7,845 nt of DNA from Betaproteobacteria bacterium (GTDB lineage Bacteria; Pseudomonadota; Gammaproteobacteria; Burkholderiales; Rhodocyclaceae): assembly GCA_016880375.1 (NCBI GenBank), contig JAEHDO010000026.1:1-7845 (forward strand), read 5' to 3'. Position 1 is the stretch's first letter; every line of letters starts with the position of its first letter. This document shows positions 1-6,019 of the stretch, one piece after another. The notes beneath the pieces were generated by a model. It saw nothing but the letters and a program-made list of their open reading frames with translations. It made no database searches and was not told the DNA's origin. The position numbers and the translations under genes are program-made.

Positions 1-1
1 C

Positions 2-1333
2 GCCAGGGAAGGGCGCTTCGACCTGGTCCTCGACCTGTCCGCCTCTCCTTTGATCAGACTGCCTCATGCGCCCAAGGGCTACCTGGCACCGGGCCGCGAT
101 CCACTCGACCAGGCGAAAGCTGCGCAGAAACTGCTGGGACTGGTCGGCGAGTTCGAGAAGCCGCGCTACGCCGAGATCAAGCCCGAGTTGTGCGCGCACA
201 GCCGCAACCGGGTGGTTGGGTGCAGTCGTTGCATCGATGTTTGCTCCACGGGCGCCATTCGTCCTGCGGGCGACAGCGCGCAGATCGATCCGCAGTTGTG
301 CCAGGGCTGCGGCGGCTGCCATGCGGTCTGTCCGACCGGTGCCGTGCGCTATGCTTACCCACGGCCGTCGGATATCGGTTTGCGCCTGCGCAAGATGCTG
401 GCCGTATACAAGGCGGCAGGCGGACATGATGCATGCGTCCTTATCCACGACGGCCATTCAGGGCGCGAACACTTGATGAACCTCGGCCGGCAGGGCCGGG
501 GTTTGCCAGCCCGGGTGATCCCGCTCGAGATGCACGATGTGGCTGCGATTGGGCTGGACACGCTGCTCGGAGTGGTCGCTTTTGGAGCAAGCCAGTGCGT
601 CATTTTGTACCAGTCGCACGAGCCGGAGGGCTATATTGAGGCGCTGCGACAGCAGATCGGCTTCGCTGAAGCCATCCTCGGCGCCCTCGGTTACGGCGGA
701 AGCCATTTCCTTCTGCTCGAAGCCGACGATCATGTTGCGCTGCAAGATCCGGTCTGGAACCTGATTCCCGCCGATACGGTAAGCGAACCGGCCGTATTCA
801 ATTTCCCCGAAGACAAGCGTCGCGCGCTGGAGTTTTCCCTGGAGCATCTGGCGCAGCGGGCACCGCGGCCCCGGGAATCGATCCCCCTGGCGGCAGGGGC
901 GCCCTTCGGCACGGTTCACGTTGATCAGGCGAAATGCACCCTCTGCATGTCCTGCGTGAGCGCCTGTCCGCCCCGTGCCCTGACCGATACGCCGGACAAG
1001 CCGCAGTTGAAATTCATCGAACGCAACTGCGTCCAGTGCGGCCTGTGTGTCAGGACCTGCCCTGAAGGCGCGCTGTCGCTCGAACCGCGCCTGCTGGCTG
1101 CCGCCGATGCGAAACGCGAACGCATCCTGAACGAGGCCGAGCCGTTTCATTGCGTGCGTTGCGGCAAGCCCTTCGGCACGCGCCGGATGATCGAAACCAT
1201 GCTCGGCCGGCTATCCGGGCATTCCATGTTTGCCGGCGGCGATGCCCTCAGGCGCCTGCAGATGTGCTCCGACTGCCGTGTCATAGATCTGGTGGAAAAT
1301 AAATCCGCCGAACCGACCATCTTTGACCTATAA
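2..1333 (+). CDS. Multi-cluster 4Fe-4S ferredoxin-type protein of formate dehydrogenase loci (5' end missing)
   Basis: The reading frame is already open at base 2 and reads protein-like (FDLVLDLS) before the first possible start, a TTG at base 50, so the gene begins upstream of the window. Residues below count from that TTG. Two ferredoxin motifs lie near the front: C48/C58/C61/C65, with an unusual nine-residue first gap, and C84/C87/C90/C94. Two more classical motifs lie at C296/C299/C302/C306 and C327/C330/C333/C337, which predicts four [4Fe-4S] clusters. Residues about 128-228 between the pairs form an alternating strand/helix domain without a cysteine motif. The C-terminus has two CxxC pairs (C368/C371 and C406/C409), which could be a zinc or further metal site. 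No signal peptide is visible in the part present. Its place ahead of the chaperone suggests cytoplasmic electron transfer or maturation for the enzyme; this is inference, and the exact role is unknown. Confidence 0.88.
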   Translation, partial: AREGRFDLVLDLSASPLIRLPHAPKGYLAPGRDPLDQAKAAQKLLGLVGEFEKPRYAEIKPELCAHSRNRVVGCSRCIDVCSTGAIRPAGDSAQIDPQLCQGCGGCHAVCPTGAVRYAYPRPSDIGLRLRKMLAVYKAAGGHDACVLIHDGHSGREHLMNLGRQGRGLPARVIPLEMHDVAAIGLDTLLGVVAFGASQCVILYQSHEPEGYIEALRQQIGFAEAILGALGYGGSHFLLLEADDHVALQDPVWNLIPADTVSEPAVFNFPEDKRRALEFSLEHLAQRAPRPRESIPLAAGAPFGTVHVDQAKCTLCMSCVSACPPRALTDTPDKPQLKFIERNCVQCGLCVRTCPEGALSLEPRLLAAADAKRERILNEAEPFHCVRCGKPFGTRRMIETMLGRLSGHSMFAGGDALRRLQMCSDCRVIDLVENKSAEPTIFDL

Positions 1334-1340
1334 ATAACGA

Positions 1341-1979
1341 ATGGCCGCCACGCAGAAAGTAGCCCCGACTTATCCGGTCGATCCGCAGGACAGGGCCCGG
1401 GCGGACCATTACGGGCTGCTGGGACACCTGTTTTACGCCCCGCCCGACGCTGGCCTGCTCAGGGCCCTGGCGGCGAGCGGGGATCTGGATGCCGAGGCCC
1501 CCGCGGCCCGCCTCATCGACGCCTGGAATGCGCTGCGGCGTGCCGCCGGCGCAACAACCGCCGAGGCTGTACGCGCCGAGTACGATGAAACCTTCATCGG
1601 CGTCGGCAAGCCGGCGGTGATGCTCTATGCGTCCTACTACCTGTCGGGATTCCTAAACGAGAAACCTTTGGCGGAGTTGCGTGACCATCTGGCCGGTCTC
1701 GGGCTGGCGCGCCATGGCGCGGCGGAGGAACCCGAAGACCATTTCTCGGGATTGGCCGATGTCATGCGCCAGCTGATCCTGGACGAGGCCCGCCCCGCGG
1801 CCGAGCGCGATGCCGCCCAGGAGCAGTTCTTCTCACGCTATATCGCCCCCTGTTATGGACGCTTGTGCGATGCCGTCGAAGGGGTGGCCGGGGCGGCTTT
1901 CTATCGCAGCCTTGCCAGCTTCGCGCGGGCGTTCCTGGATGTCGAGAAAACGTTCTTCAGCATCGGACAACTGTCGTAA
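1341..1979 (+). CDS. TorD/DmsD-family chaperone for the formate dehydrogenase
   Basis: This 212-residue, probably all-helical protein has the hallmarks of TorD-family redox-enzyme maturation chaperones: an EYDETFIGVGKP segment at residues 80-91 followed by YASYY (96-100), and an EPEDHFSGLADVM block (130-142) matching the family's EPxDH motif. Its length is normal for the family. Such cytoplasmic proteins bind the twin-arginine signal of a molybdoenzyme, hold back export until the cofactor is in, and assist insertion. The partner here is most likely FdhA, two genes downstream, or the small Tat protein in between. It starts 7 bases after the preceding stop, and the spacer carries no recognisable Shine-Dalgarno sequence, so translation probably depends on coupling to the upstream gene. 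The family call is firm; the precise client is inferred. Confidence 0.9.
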   Translation: MAATQKVAPTYPVDPQDRARADHYGLLGHLFYAPPDAGLLRALAASGDLDAEAPAARLIDAWNALRRAAGATTAEAVRAEYDETFIGVGKPAVMLYASYYLSGFLNEKPLAELRDHLAGLGLARHGAAEEPEDHFSGLADVMRQLILDEARPAAERDAAQEQFFSRYIAPCYGRLCDAVEGVAGAAFYRSLASFARAFLDVEKTFFSIGQLS

Positions 1980-1980
1980 C

Positions 1981-1990
1981 AAGGAGGAGG
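1981..1990 (+). promoter_or_regulatory. Strong ribosome binding site of the small Tat protein
   Basis: AAGGAGGAGG contains two overlapping AGGAGG cores and sits 5 bases before the ATG at 1996. It fixes that ATG as the start, although the frame stays open back to 1810, inside the chaperone gene. It contrasts with the chaperone, which has no such site. Confidence 0.8.
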
Positions 1991-1995
1991 AAACC

Positions 1996-2196
1996 ATGAG
2001 TGGCAAGAACACCAACCTCAAGCGCAGGAACTTCCTGCTGACGGTCGGACTGGGCGGGGCCGGCGCTGCCGCCGGTGCGATCGGCGGCAAGGCGATGCTG
2101 GCCCGGACCGCCGAGGTCCCAGTGAAGGAAGCCTCGGCCAAGGGCTATCGCCTCAGCGCGCACGTGCAGAACTACTACCGTACAACGCGGGTATAA
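1996..2196 (+). CDS. fdhX: Formate dehydrogenase region Tat-signal protein (FdhX-like, TIGR02811 type)
   Basis: This 66-residue protein consists almost entirely of a twin-arginine signal. KRRNFLL at residues 9-15 is followed by a Gly/Ala-rich hydrophobic stretch to about residue 36, then a short tail ending in HVQNYYRTTRV. Small Tat proteins with an aromatic HVxxYY-type tail are known just upstream of formate dehydrogenase catalytic subunits (TIGR02811, 'formate dehydrogenase region TAT target'; called FdhX in some loci). The start is the ATG preceded by AAGGAGGAGG. The gap to fdhA is 17 bases, so the two are surely co-transcribed. The function is not established: it could be a small subunit, an export guide, or a decoy or ligand for the chaperone. 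No metal-binding residues are present. The family call rests on size, signal, tail and position. Confidence 0.85.
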   Translation: MSGKNTNLKRRNFLLTVGLGGAGAAAGAIGGKAMLARTAEVPVKEASAKGYRLSAHVQNYYRTTRV

Positions 2197-2198
2197 AC

Positions 2199-2207
2199 GG
2201 AGGAGGG
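2199..2207 (+). promoter_or_regulatory. Ribosome binding site deciding the fdhA start
   Basis: GGAGGAGGG lies 6 bases before the ATG at 2214. Later in-frame ATG codons at 2286 and 2301, the latter directly before the Tat motif, have no comparable site. This supports the upstream start and a 29-residue extension ahead of the twin-arginine motif. Confidence 0.78.
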
Positions 2208-2213
2208 TACCAA

Positions 2214-5156
2214 ATGGCACTGACCAGAAAATCCAGCACGGCGCAGACGGCGCGCGCCGGCCGACTCAGCCGGAGCCTCTCCGGCATGCAGCCGGAAACC
2301 ATGGACCGCCGCACTTTCCTCAAGCGTTCCGGCGTGACGGTGGGCGCAGGCGCCGCCGTCTCGGCGATCGCCGGCCAGTTGCCCTTCGCCATGATCGGCA
2401 AGGCCGAGGCGGCCGACGCCAAGCCGGAAGGCAACGTCGAGATCAGGCGCACGGTATGCACCCATTGCTCCGTCGGCTGCGCCATCGACGCCGAAGTGCA
2501 GAACGGCGTTTGGATCGGCCAGGAGCCGGTGTTCGACTCGCCTATCAACCTCGGCGCCCACTGCGCCAAGGGCGCGGCGATCCGCGAACACGGCCACGGT
2601 GAAATGCGCCTCAAGTATCCGATGAAGCTGGTCAACGGCAAGTACCAGAAGATCAGCTGGGATGCCGCATTGAACGAGATCTCCGCGAAGATGCTCGAGC
2701 TGCGCAAGTCGGACGGTCCGGATTCGGTGTACTTCATCGGCTCCTCCAAGCACAGCAACGAGCAGTCCTACCTCATGCGCAAGTTCGTCTCCTTCTGGGG
2801 CACGAACAACTGCGACCACCAGGCGCGCATCTGCCACTCCACCACCGTGGCCGGCGTCGCGAACACCTGGGGTTACGGCGCCATGACCAACTCCTACAAT
2901 GACATGCAGAATTGCAAGGCGATGCTGTTCATCGGCTCGAACGCCGCCGAGGCGCACCCGGTCTCCATGCTGCACACGCTGCATGCCAAGGAGTCCGGCG
3001 CCAAGATGATCGTCTGCGACCCGCGCTTCACCCGCACCGCGGCCAAGGCGGACCAGTACATCCGCTTCCGCTCCGGTTCGGACATCGCCGTGCTGTTCGG
3101 CATCCTCTACCACATCTTCAAGAACGGCTGGGAAGACAAGAAGTACATCAACGATCGCGTCTTCGGCATGGACAAGGTGCGCGAGGATGTGCTGGCGAAA
3201 TGGACGCCGGACAAGGCGTTCGAGGTCTCCGGCGTTTCCGAGGAGCAACTCTACAAGGCAGCCGAGACGATGGCCATGAACCGGCCCTCGACCATCGTCT
3301 GGTGCATGGGCCAGACCCAGCACTCGATCGGCAACGCCTTCGTGCGCGCCTCCTGCATCCTGCAGCTGGCGCTGGGCAACGTCGGCAAGTCCGGCGGCGG
3401 CGCCAATATCTACCGCGGCCACGACAACGTGCAGGGGGCCACGGACATCGGCCCGAATCCGGATTCACTGCCAGGCTATTACGGCATTCCGATCGGTTCC
3501 TGGAAATACTGGAGCGGTGTATGGGGCGTTGACTTCGAATGGGTAAAGAAGCAGTTTGCCAGCGAGGCCATGATGACCAAGTCCGGCATCACCGTCTCGC
3601 GCTGGATCGACGGCGTGCTTGAGAAGAACGATCTGATCGACCAGGACCCGAACCTGAAGGCGGTCTTCTACTGGGGCCATGCCCCCAATTCGCAGTCTCG
3701 CGGACTCGAGATGAAACGGGCGATGGACAAGCTCGATCTGCTCGTGGTCGTCGACCCCTATCCTTCGGCTACGGCGGCCATGGCGGCCATGCCCGGGACG
3801 GACGCGAAGGAACTCAACCCGAACCGCGCCGTATACCTGCTGCCTGCCTGCACCCAGTTCGAAACCTCCGGATCGGCAACGGCCTCGAACCGCTCCCTGC
3901 AGTGGCGCGAGAAGGTGATCGATCCGCTGTTCGAGTCGCGCACCGACCAGATGATCATGTATCAGCTGGCTGAAAAGCTCGGCTTCGGCAAGGAGCTGGT
4001 GAAGAACTACAAGATGGTTCAGGGCAAGGGCGGCACGGAACCCGAGCCCGAGTCCATCCTGCGCGAGATCAACCGCGGCGTGTGGACCATCGGCTATACC
4101 GGCCAGTCACCCGAGCGGCTCAAGCTGCACATGAAGCACATGAACACCTTCGACCCGAAGACGCTGCGCGCCAAGGGCGGCCCCTGCGACGGCGACTACT
4201 TCGGCCTGCCGTGGCCGTGCTACGGCTCGCCGGAACTGAAGCACCCTGGCACGCCCAACCTCTATGACACCTCGAAGCATGTCATGGACGGCGGCGGCAA
4301 CTTCCGCGCCAACTTCGGCGTCGAGAAGGACGGCATTAACCTGCTGGCAGAAGACGGCTCGCATTCGAAGGGCGCCGACCTCACCACCGGTTATCCCGAG
4401 TTCGATCACGTGCTGCTGAAAAAGCTCGGCTGGTGGGACGAACTGACGGAGGAAGAGAAGGCCAAGGCCGAGGGCAAGAACTGGAAGACCGACACCTCCG
4501 GCGGCATCATCCGCGTCGTCATGAAGAACCATGGCTGCCATCCCTTCGGCAACGCCAAGGCGCGCGCCGTGGTGTGGAACTTTCCCGACCCGGTCCCGCA
4601 GCACCGCGAGCCGATCTACAGCACGCGGCCGGACCTCGTCGCCAAGTATCCGACGCACGACGACAAGAAGGCCTTCTGGCGGATGCCGACCCTCTACAAG
4701 TCGCTGCAGCAGAAGAACATCGAGGACAAGGTCGCCGAGAAATACCCGCTCATCCTCACCTCCGGCCGCCTGGTCGAGTACGAGGGAGGGGGCGAGGAAA
4801 CCCGCTCCAATCCCTGGCTGGCGGAACTGCAGCAGGAAGCCTTCGTCGAGATCAACCCGAAGGCGGCCAACGATCGTGGCATCCGCGACGGCGAATGGGT
4901 CTGGCTGAAAACGCCGAGCGGCGCCCAGCTCAAGGTTCGCGCCCAGGTCACCGAGCGCGTCGCGGCCGACACCTGTTTCATGCCGTTCCATTTCTCCGGG
5001 CACTGGCAGGGCAAGGACATGCTCGAGCACTACCCGGAGGGGGCGCACCCCGTGGTCCGCGGCGAGGCGGTGAATACCGCCACGACCTACGGCTACGACT
5101 CGGTGACGATGATGCAGGAAACCAAGACGACCATCTGCCAGGTCGCCAAGGCCTAA
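2214..5156 (+). CDS. fdhA: Formate dehydrogenase catalytic (alpha) subunit, bis-MGD, Cys form, Tat-exported
   Basis: This 980-residue molybdopterin oxidoreductase oxidises formate to CO2 on the periplasmic side. The Tat motif DRRTFLKRSG (residues 31-40) is followed by a hydrophobic stretch, with likely cleavage near AEA (64-66). A [4Fe-4S] site is formed by C82, C85, C89 and C117, and K119 matches the conserved Lys that bridges cluster and pterin. The metal ligand is C207 in QARICHS, followed by H208, at the place where E. coli FdnG and FdhF have selenocysteine then His. R401 in YRGHDNVQG fits the conserved active-site Arg. The molybdopterin fold runs from about 130 to 620, and the dinucleotide-binding domain from about 843 to 970. 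Length, the NAAEAHP and GLPWPC blocks and the cytochrome b partner place it with the FDH-N/FdhABC group rather than NAD-linked enzymes. Codon 207 is TGC, so no selenocysteine machinery is needed. Mo versus W cannot be told. Confidence 0.96.
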   Translation: MALTRKSSTAQTARAGRLSRSLSGMQPETMDRRTFLKRSGVTVGAGAAVSAIAGQLPFAMIGKAEAADAKPEGNVEIRRTVCTHCSVGCAIDAEVQNGVWIGQEPVFDSPINLGAHCAKGAAIREHGHGEMRLKYPMKLVNGKYQKISWDAALNEISAKMLELRKSDGPDSVYFIGSSKHSNEQSYLMRKFVSFWGTNNCDHQARICHSTTVAGVANTWGYGAMTNSYNDMQNCKAMLFIGSNAAEAHPVSMLHTLHAKESGAKMIVCDPRFTRTAAKADQYIRFRSGSDIAVLFGILYHIFKNGWEDKKYINDRVFGMDKVREDVLAKWTPDKAFEVSGVSEEQLYKAAETMAMNRPSTIVWCMGQTQHSIGNAFVRASCILQLALGNVGKSGGGANIYRGHDNVQGATDIGPNPDSLPGYYGIPIGSWKYWSGVWGVDFEWVKKQFASEAMMTKSGITVSRWIDGVLEKNDLIDQDPNLKAVFYWGHAPNSQSRGLEMKRAMDKLDLLVVVDPYPSATAAMAAMPGTDAKELNPNRAVYLLPACTQFETSGSATASNRSLQWREKVIDPLFESRTDQMIMYQLAEKLGFGKELVKNYKMVQGKGGTEPEPESILREINRGVWTIGYTGQSPERLKLHMKHMNTFDPKTLRAKGGPCDGDYFGLPWPCYGSPELKHPGTPNLYDTSKHVMDGGGNFRANFGVEKDGINLLAEDGSHSKGADLTTGYPEFDHVLLKKLGWWDELTEEEKAKAEGKNWKTDTSGGIIRVVMKNHGCHPFGNAKARAVVWNFPDPVPQHREPIYSTRPDLVAKYPTHDDKKAFWRMPTLYKSLQQKNIEDKVAEKYPLILTSGRLVEYEGGGEETRSNPWLAELQQEAFVEINPKAANDRGIRDGEWVWLKTPSGAQLKVRAQVTERVAADTCFMPFHFSGHWQGKDMLEHYPEGAHPVVRGEAVNTATTYGYDSVTMMQETKTTICQVAKA

Positions 5157-5165
5157 AAGGAGGAG
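5157..5165 (+). promoter_or_regulatory. Ribosome binding site of fdhB
   Basis: AAGGAGGAG follows the fdhA stop directly and ends 6 bases before the ATG at 5172. It confirms the start and suggests efficient translation of the electron-transfer subunit alongside fdhA. Confidence 0.75.
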
Positions 5166-5171
5166 ACAACA

Positions 5172-5786
5172 ATGGCCAGAATGAAATTTCTCTGCGACGC
5201 CGAGCGCTGCATCGAATGCAACGGCTGTGTCACCGCCTGCAAAAACGAGCACGATGTTCCCTGGGGCGTCAACCGCCGCCGCGTCGTCACGCTGAACGAC
5301 GGCGTGCCCGGCGAGCGCTCCGTCTCCGTCGCCTGCATGCACTGCACCGATGCGCCCTGCATGGCGGTCTGTCCGGTCGACTGCTTCTACCAGACCGAGG
5401 AGGGCGTGGTGCTGCATGACAAGGACCTGTGCATCGGCTGCGGCTACTGCTTCTACGCCTGCCCCTTCGGCGCGCCGCAGTTCCCGCAGGGCGGCGCCTT
5501 CGGCATGCGCGGCAAGATGGACAAATGCACCTTCTGCGCCGGCGGCCCCGAGCGGGACCATTCGGCGGAAGAACACAAGAAATACGGCCGCAACCGCCTG
5601 GCCGAGGGCAAGCTGCCGCTCTGCGCGGAAATGTGCGCGACCAAGGCGCTCCTGGGCGGCGACGCGGAGGCCATTTCCAACATCTACCGCGAGCGTGTGC
5701 TCAAGCGCGGCAAGGGCGCCGACCTGATCGGCTGGGGCACGGCCTACGGCAAGCGGGAAGCCGCCAAGGAAGGAGGCAAGTCATGA
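5172..5786 (+). CDS. fdhB: Formate dehydrogenase iron-sulfur (beta) subunit
   Basis: This 204-residue protein carries sixteen cysteines in four ferredoxin-type groups: C13/C16/C19/C23, C55/C58/C63/C67, C87/C90/C93/C97, and C119/C122 with C151/C155. That is the DmsB/FdnH pattern for four [4Fe-4S] clusters. C8 and C71 are extra. It relays electrons from FdhA to the cytochrome b subunit. There is no signal peptide, so it is expected to cross the membrane bound to FdhA through Tat. Unlike E. coli FdnH, which is longer and ends in a membrane helix, this chain ends soon after the last cluster in a charged, Lys-rich tail with no hydrophobic segment. It must therefore be held to the membrane by FdhC or another partner. 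Its stop codon overlaps the start of the next gene. Confidence 0.95.
   Translation: MARMKFLCDAERCIECNGCVTACKNEHDVPWGVNRRRVVTLNDGVPGERSVSVACMHCTDAPCMAVCPVDCFYQTEEGVVLHDKDLCIGCGYCFYACPFGAPQFPQGGAFGMRGKMDKCTFCAGGPERDHSAEEHKKYGRNRLAEGKLPLCAEMCATKALLGGDAEAISNIYRERVLKRGKGADLIGWGTAYGKREAAKEGGKS
5771..5776 (+). promoter_or_regulatory. Ribosome binding site inside the 3' end of fdhB
   Basis: AGGAGG lies within the last codons of fdhB, 6 bases before the ATG at 5783, which overlaps the fdhB stop in ATGA. It supports translation of the small lipoprotein as a real gene coupled to fdhB. Confidence 0.75.
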
Positions 5787-6010
5787 AAACGCGCATCGTG
5801 CTGATCGCTGCCGCCGCCGTCCTCGGGGCGGGCCTCGCCGGCTGCGGCGACCGCGACCGGGCTGTCGTTTACAAACAGGGCAAATACCAGGGCAAGGAAG
5901 ACACCCAGCCCTGGAGCAATGCCCCGTTCAGCGGCGACAAGGCCAAGTGGGAGGGGGCGCTGCGCGCCCGCAACCAGGCGCAGGACGAATCACGCCGCAC
6001 CGGCAACTAG
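5783..6010 (+). CDS. Small lipoprotein of unknown function between fdhB and fdhC
   Basis: This 75-residue protein starts at the ATG overlapping the fdhB stop (ATGA) and has a good ribosome binding site. MKTR is followed by a hydrophobic run and the lipobox LAGC with lipid-bearing Cys21, a type II signal. The mature part is about 55 residues, highly polar, containing YKQGKYQGKEDTQPW (30-44) and WEGALRARNQAQDESRR (56-72), the latter probably a short helix. Gly22 after the Cys argues against an inner-membrane retention signal under the E. coli rule, which may not hold here. I recognise no characterised family, although I recall similar short lipoproteins in related formate dehydrogenase loci. 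Translational coupling to fdhB and its place between two structural subunits suggest an extra subunit or assembly factor; this is inference. The same frame is open from 5429, but the upstream part is a shadow of fdhB. Confidence 0.82.
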   Translation: MKTRIVLIAAAAVLGAGLAGCGDRDRAVVYKQGKYQGKEDTQPWSNAPFSGDKAKWEGALRARNQAQDESRRTGN

Positions 6011-6016
6011 GAGGAA
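6009..6016 (+). promoter_or_regulatory. Ribosome binding site of fdhC
   Basis: AGGAGGAA overlaps the TAG stop of the lipoprotein gene and lies just ahead of the ATG at 6020. It fixes the fdhC start, from which a clear signal peptide begins. Confidence 0.7.
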
Positions 6017-6019
6017 CCC

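Noticed and set aside
50..52. TTG at base 50 as the true start of the first gene
   Set aside because: The frame is open upstream to the window edge and reads as plausible protein (FDLVLDLS). There is no ribosome binding site before the TTG, and the family is, as I recall, considerably longer at the N-terminus.
2286..2303. Internal ATG codons (2286, 2301) as the fdhA start, directly before the Tat motif
   Set aside because: Neither has a Shine-Dalgarno sequence, while the ATG at 2214 has GGAGGAGGG at good spacing. N-terminal extensions before the Tat motif are acceptable in this family.
2175..3422. Long antisense frame of 415 codons opposite fdhA
   Set aside because: It mirrors the third-position GC bias of fdhA on the other strand. 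The product is a repetitive Ala/Arg/Gly/Val/Asp-rich string with no recognisable domain or convincing start signal.
2214..5156. FdhA as a nitrate reductase, arsenate reductase or other DMSO-reductase-family enzyme
   Set aside because: The Cys-His active-site pair, the RGHDNVQG motif, the NAAEAHP block and the FdhB/FdhC partners all fit formate dehydrogenase specifically.
4433..5419. Plus-strand frame of 328 codons inside fdhA running into fdhB
   Set aside because: Arg/Gly/Ala-rich out-of-frame translation, with both real genes fully supported by motifs in their own frames.
4107..5576. Antisense frame of 489 codons opposite fdhA and fdhB
   Set aside because: It is the same kind of shadow: it spans the fdhA-fdhB junction, is low in complexity, and has no motif.
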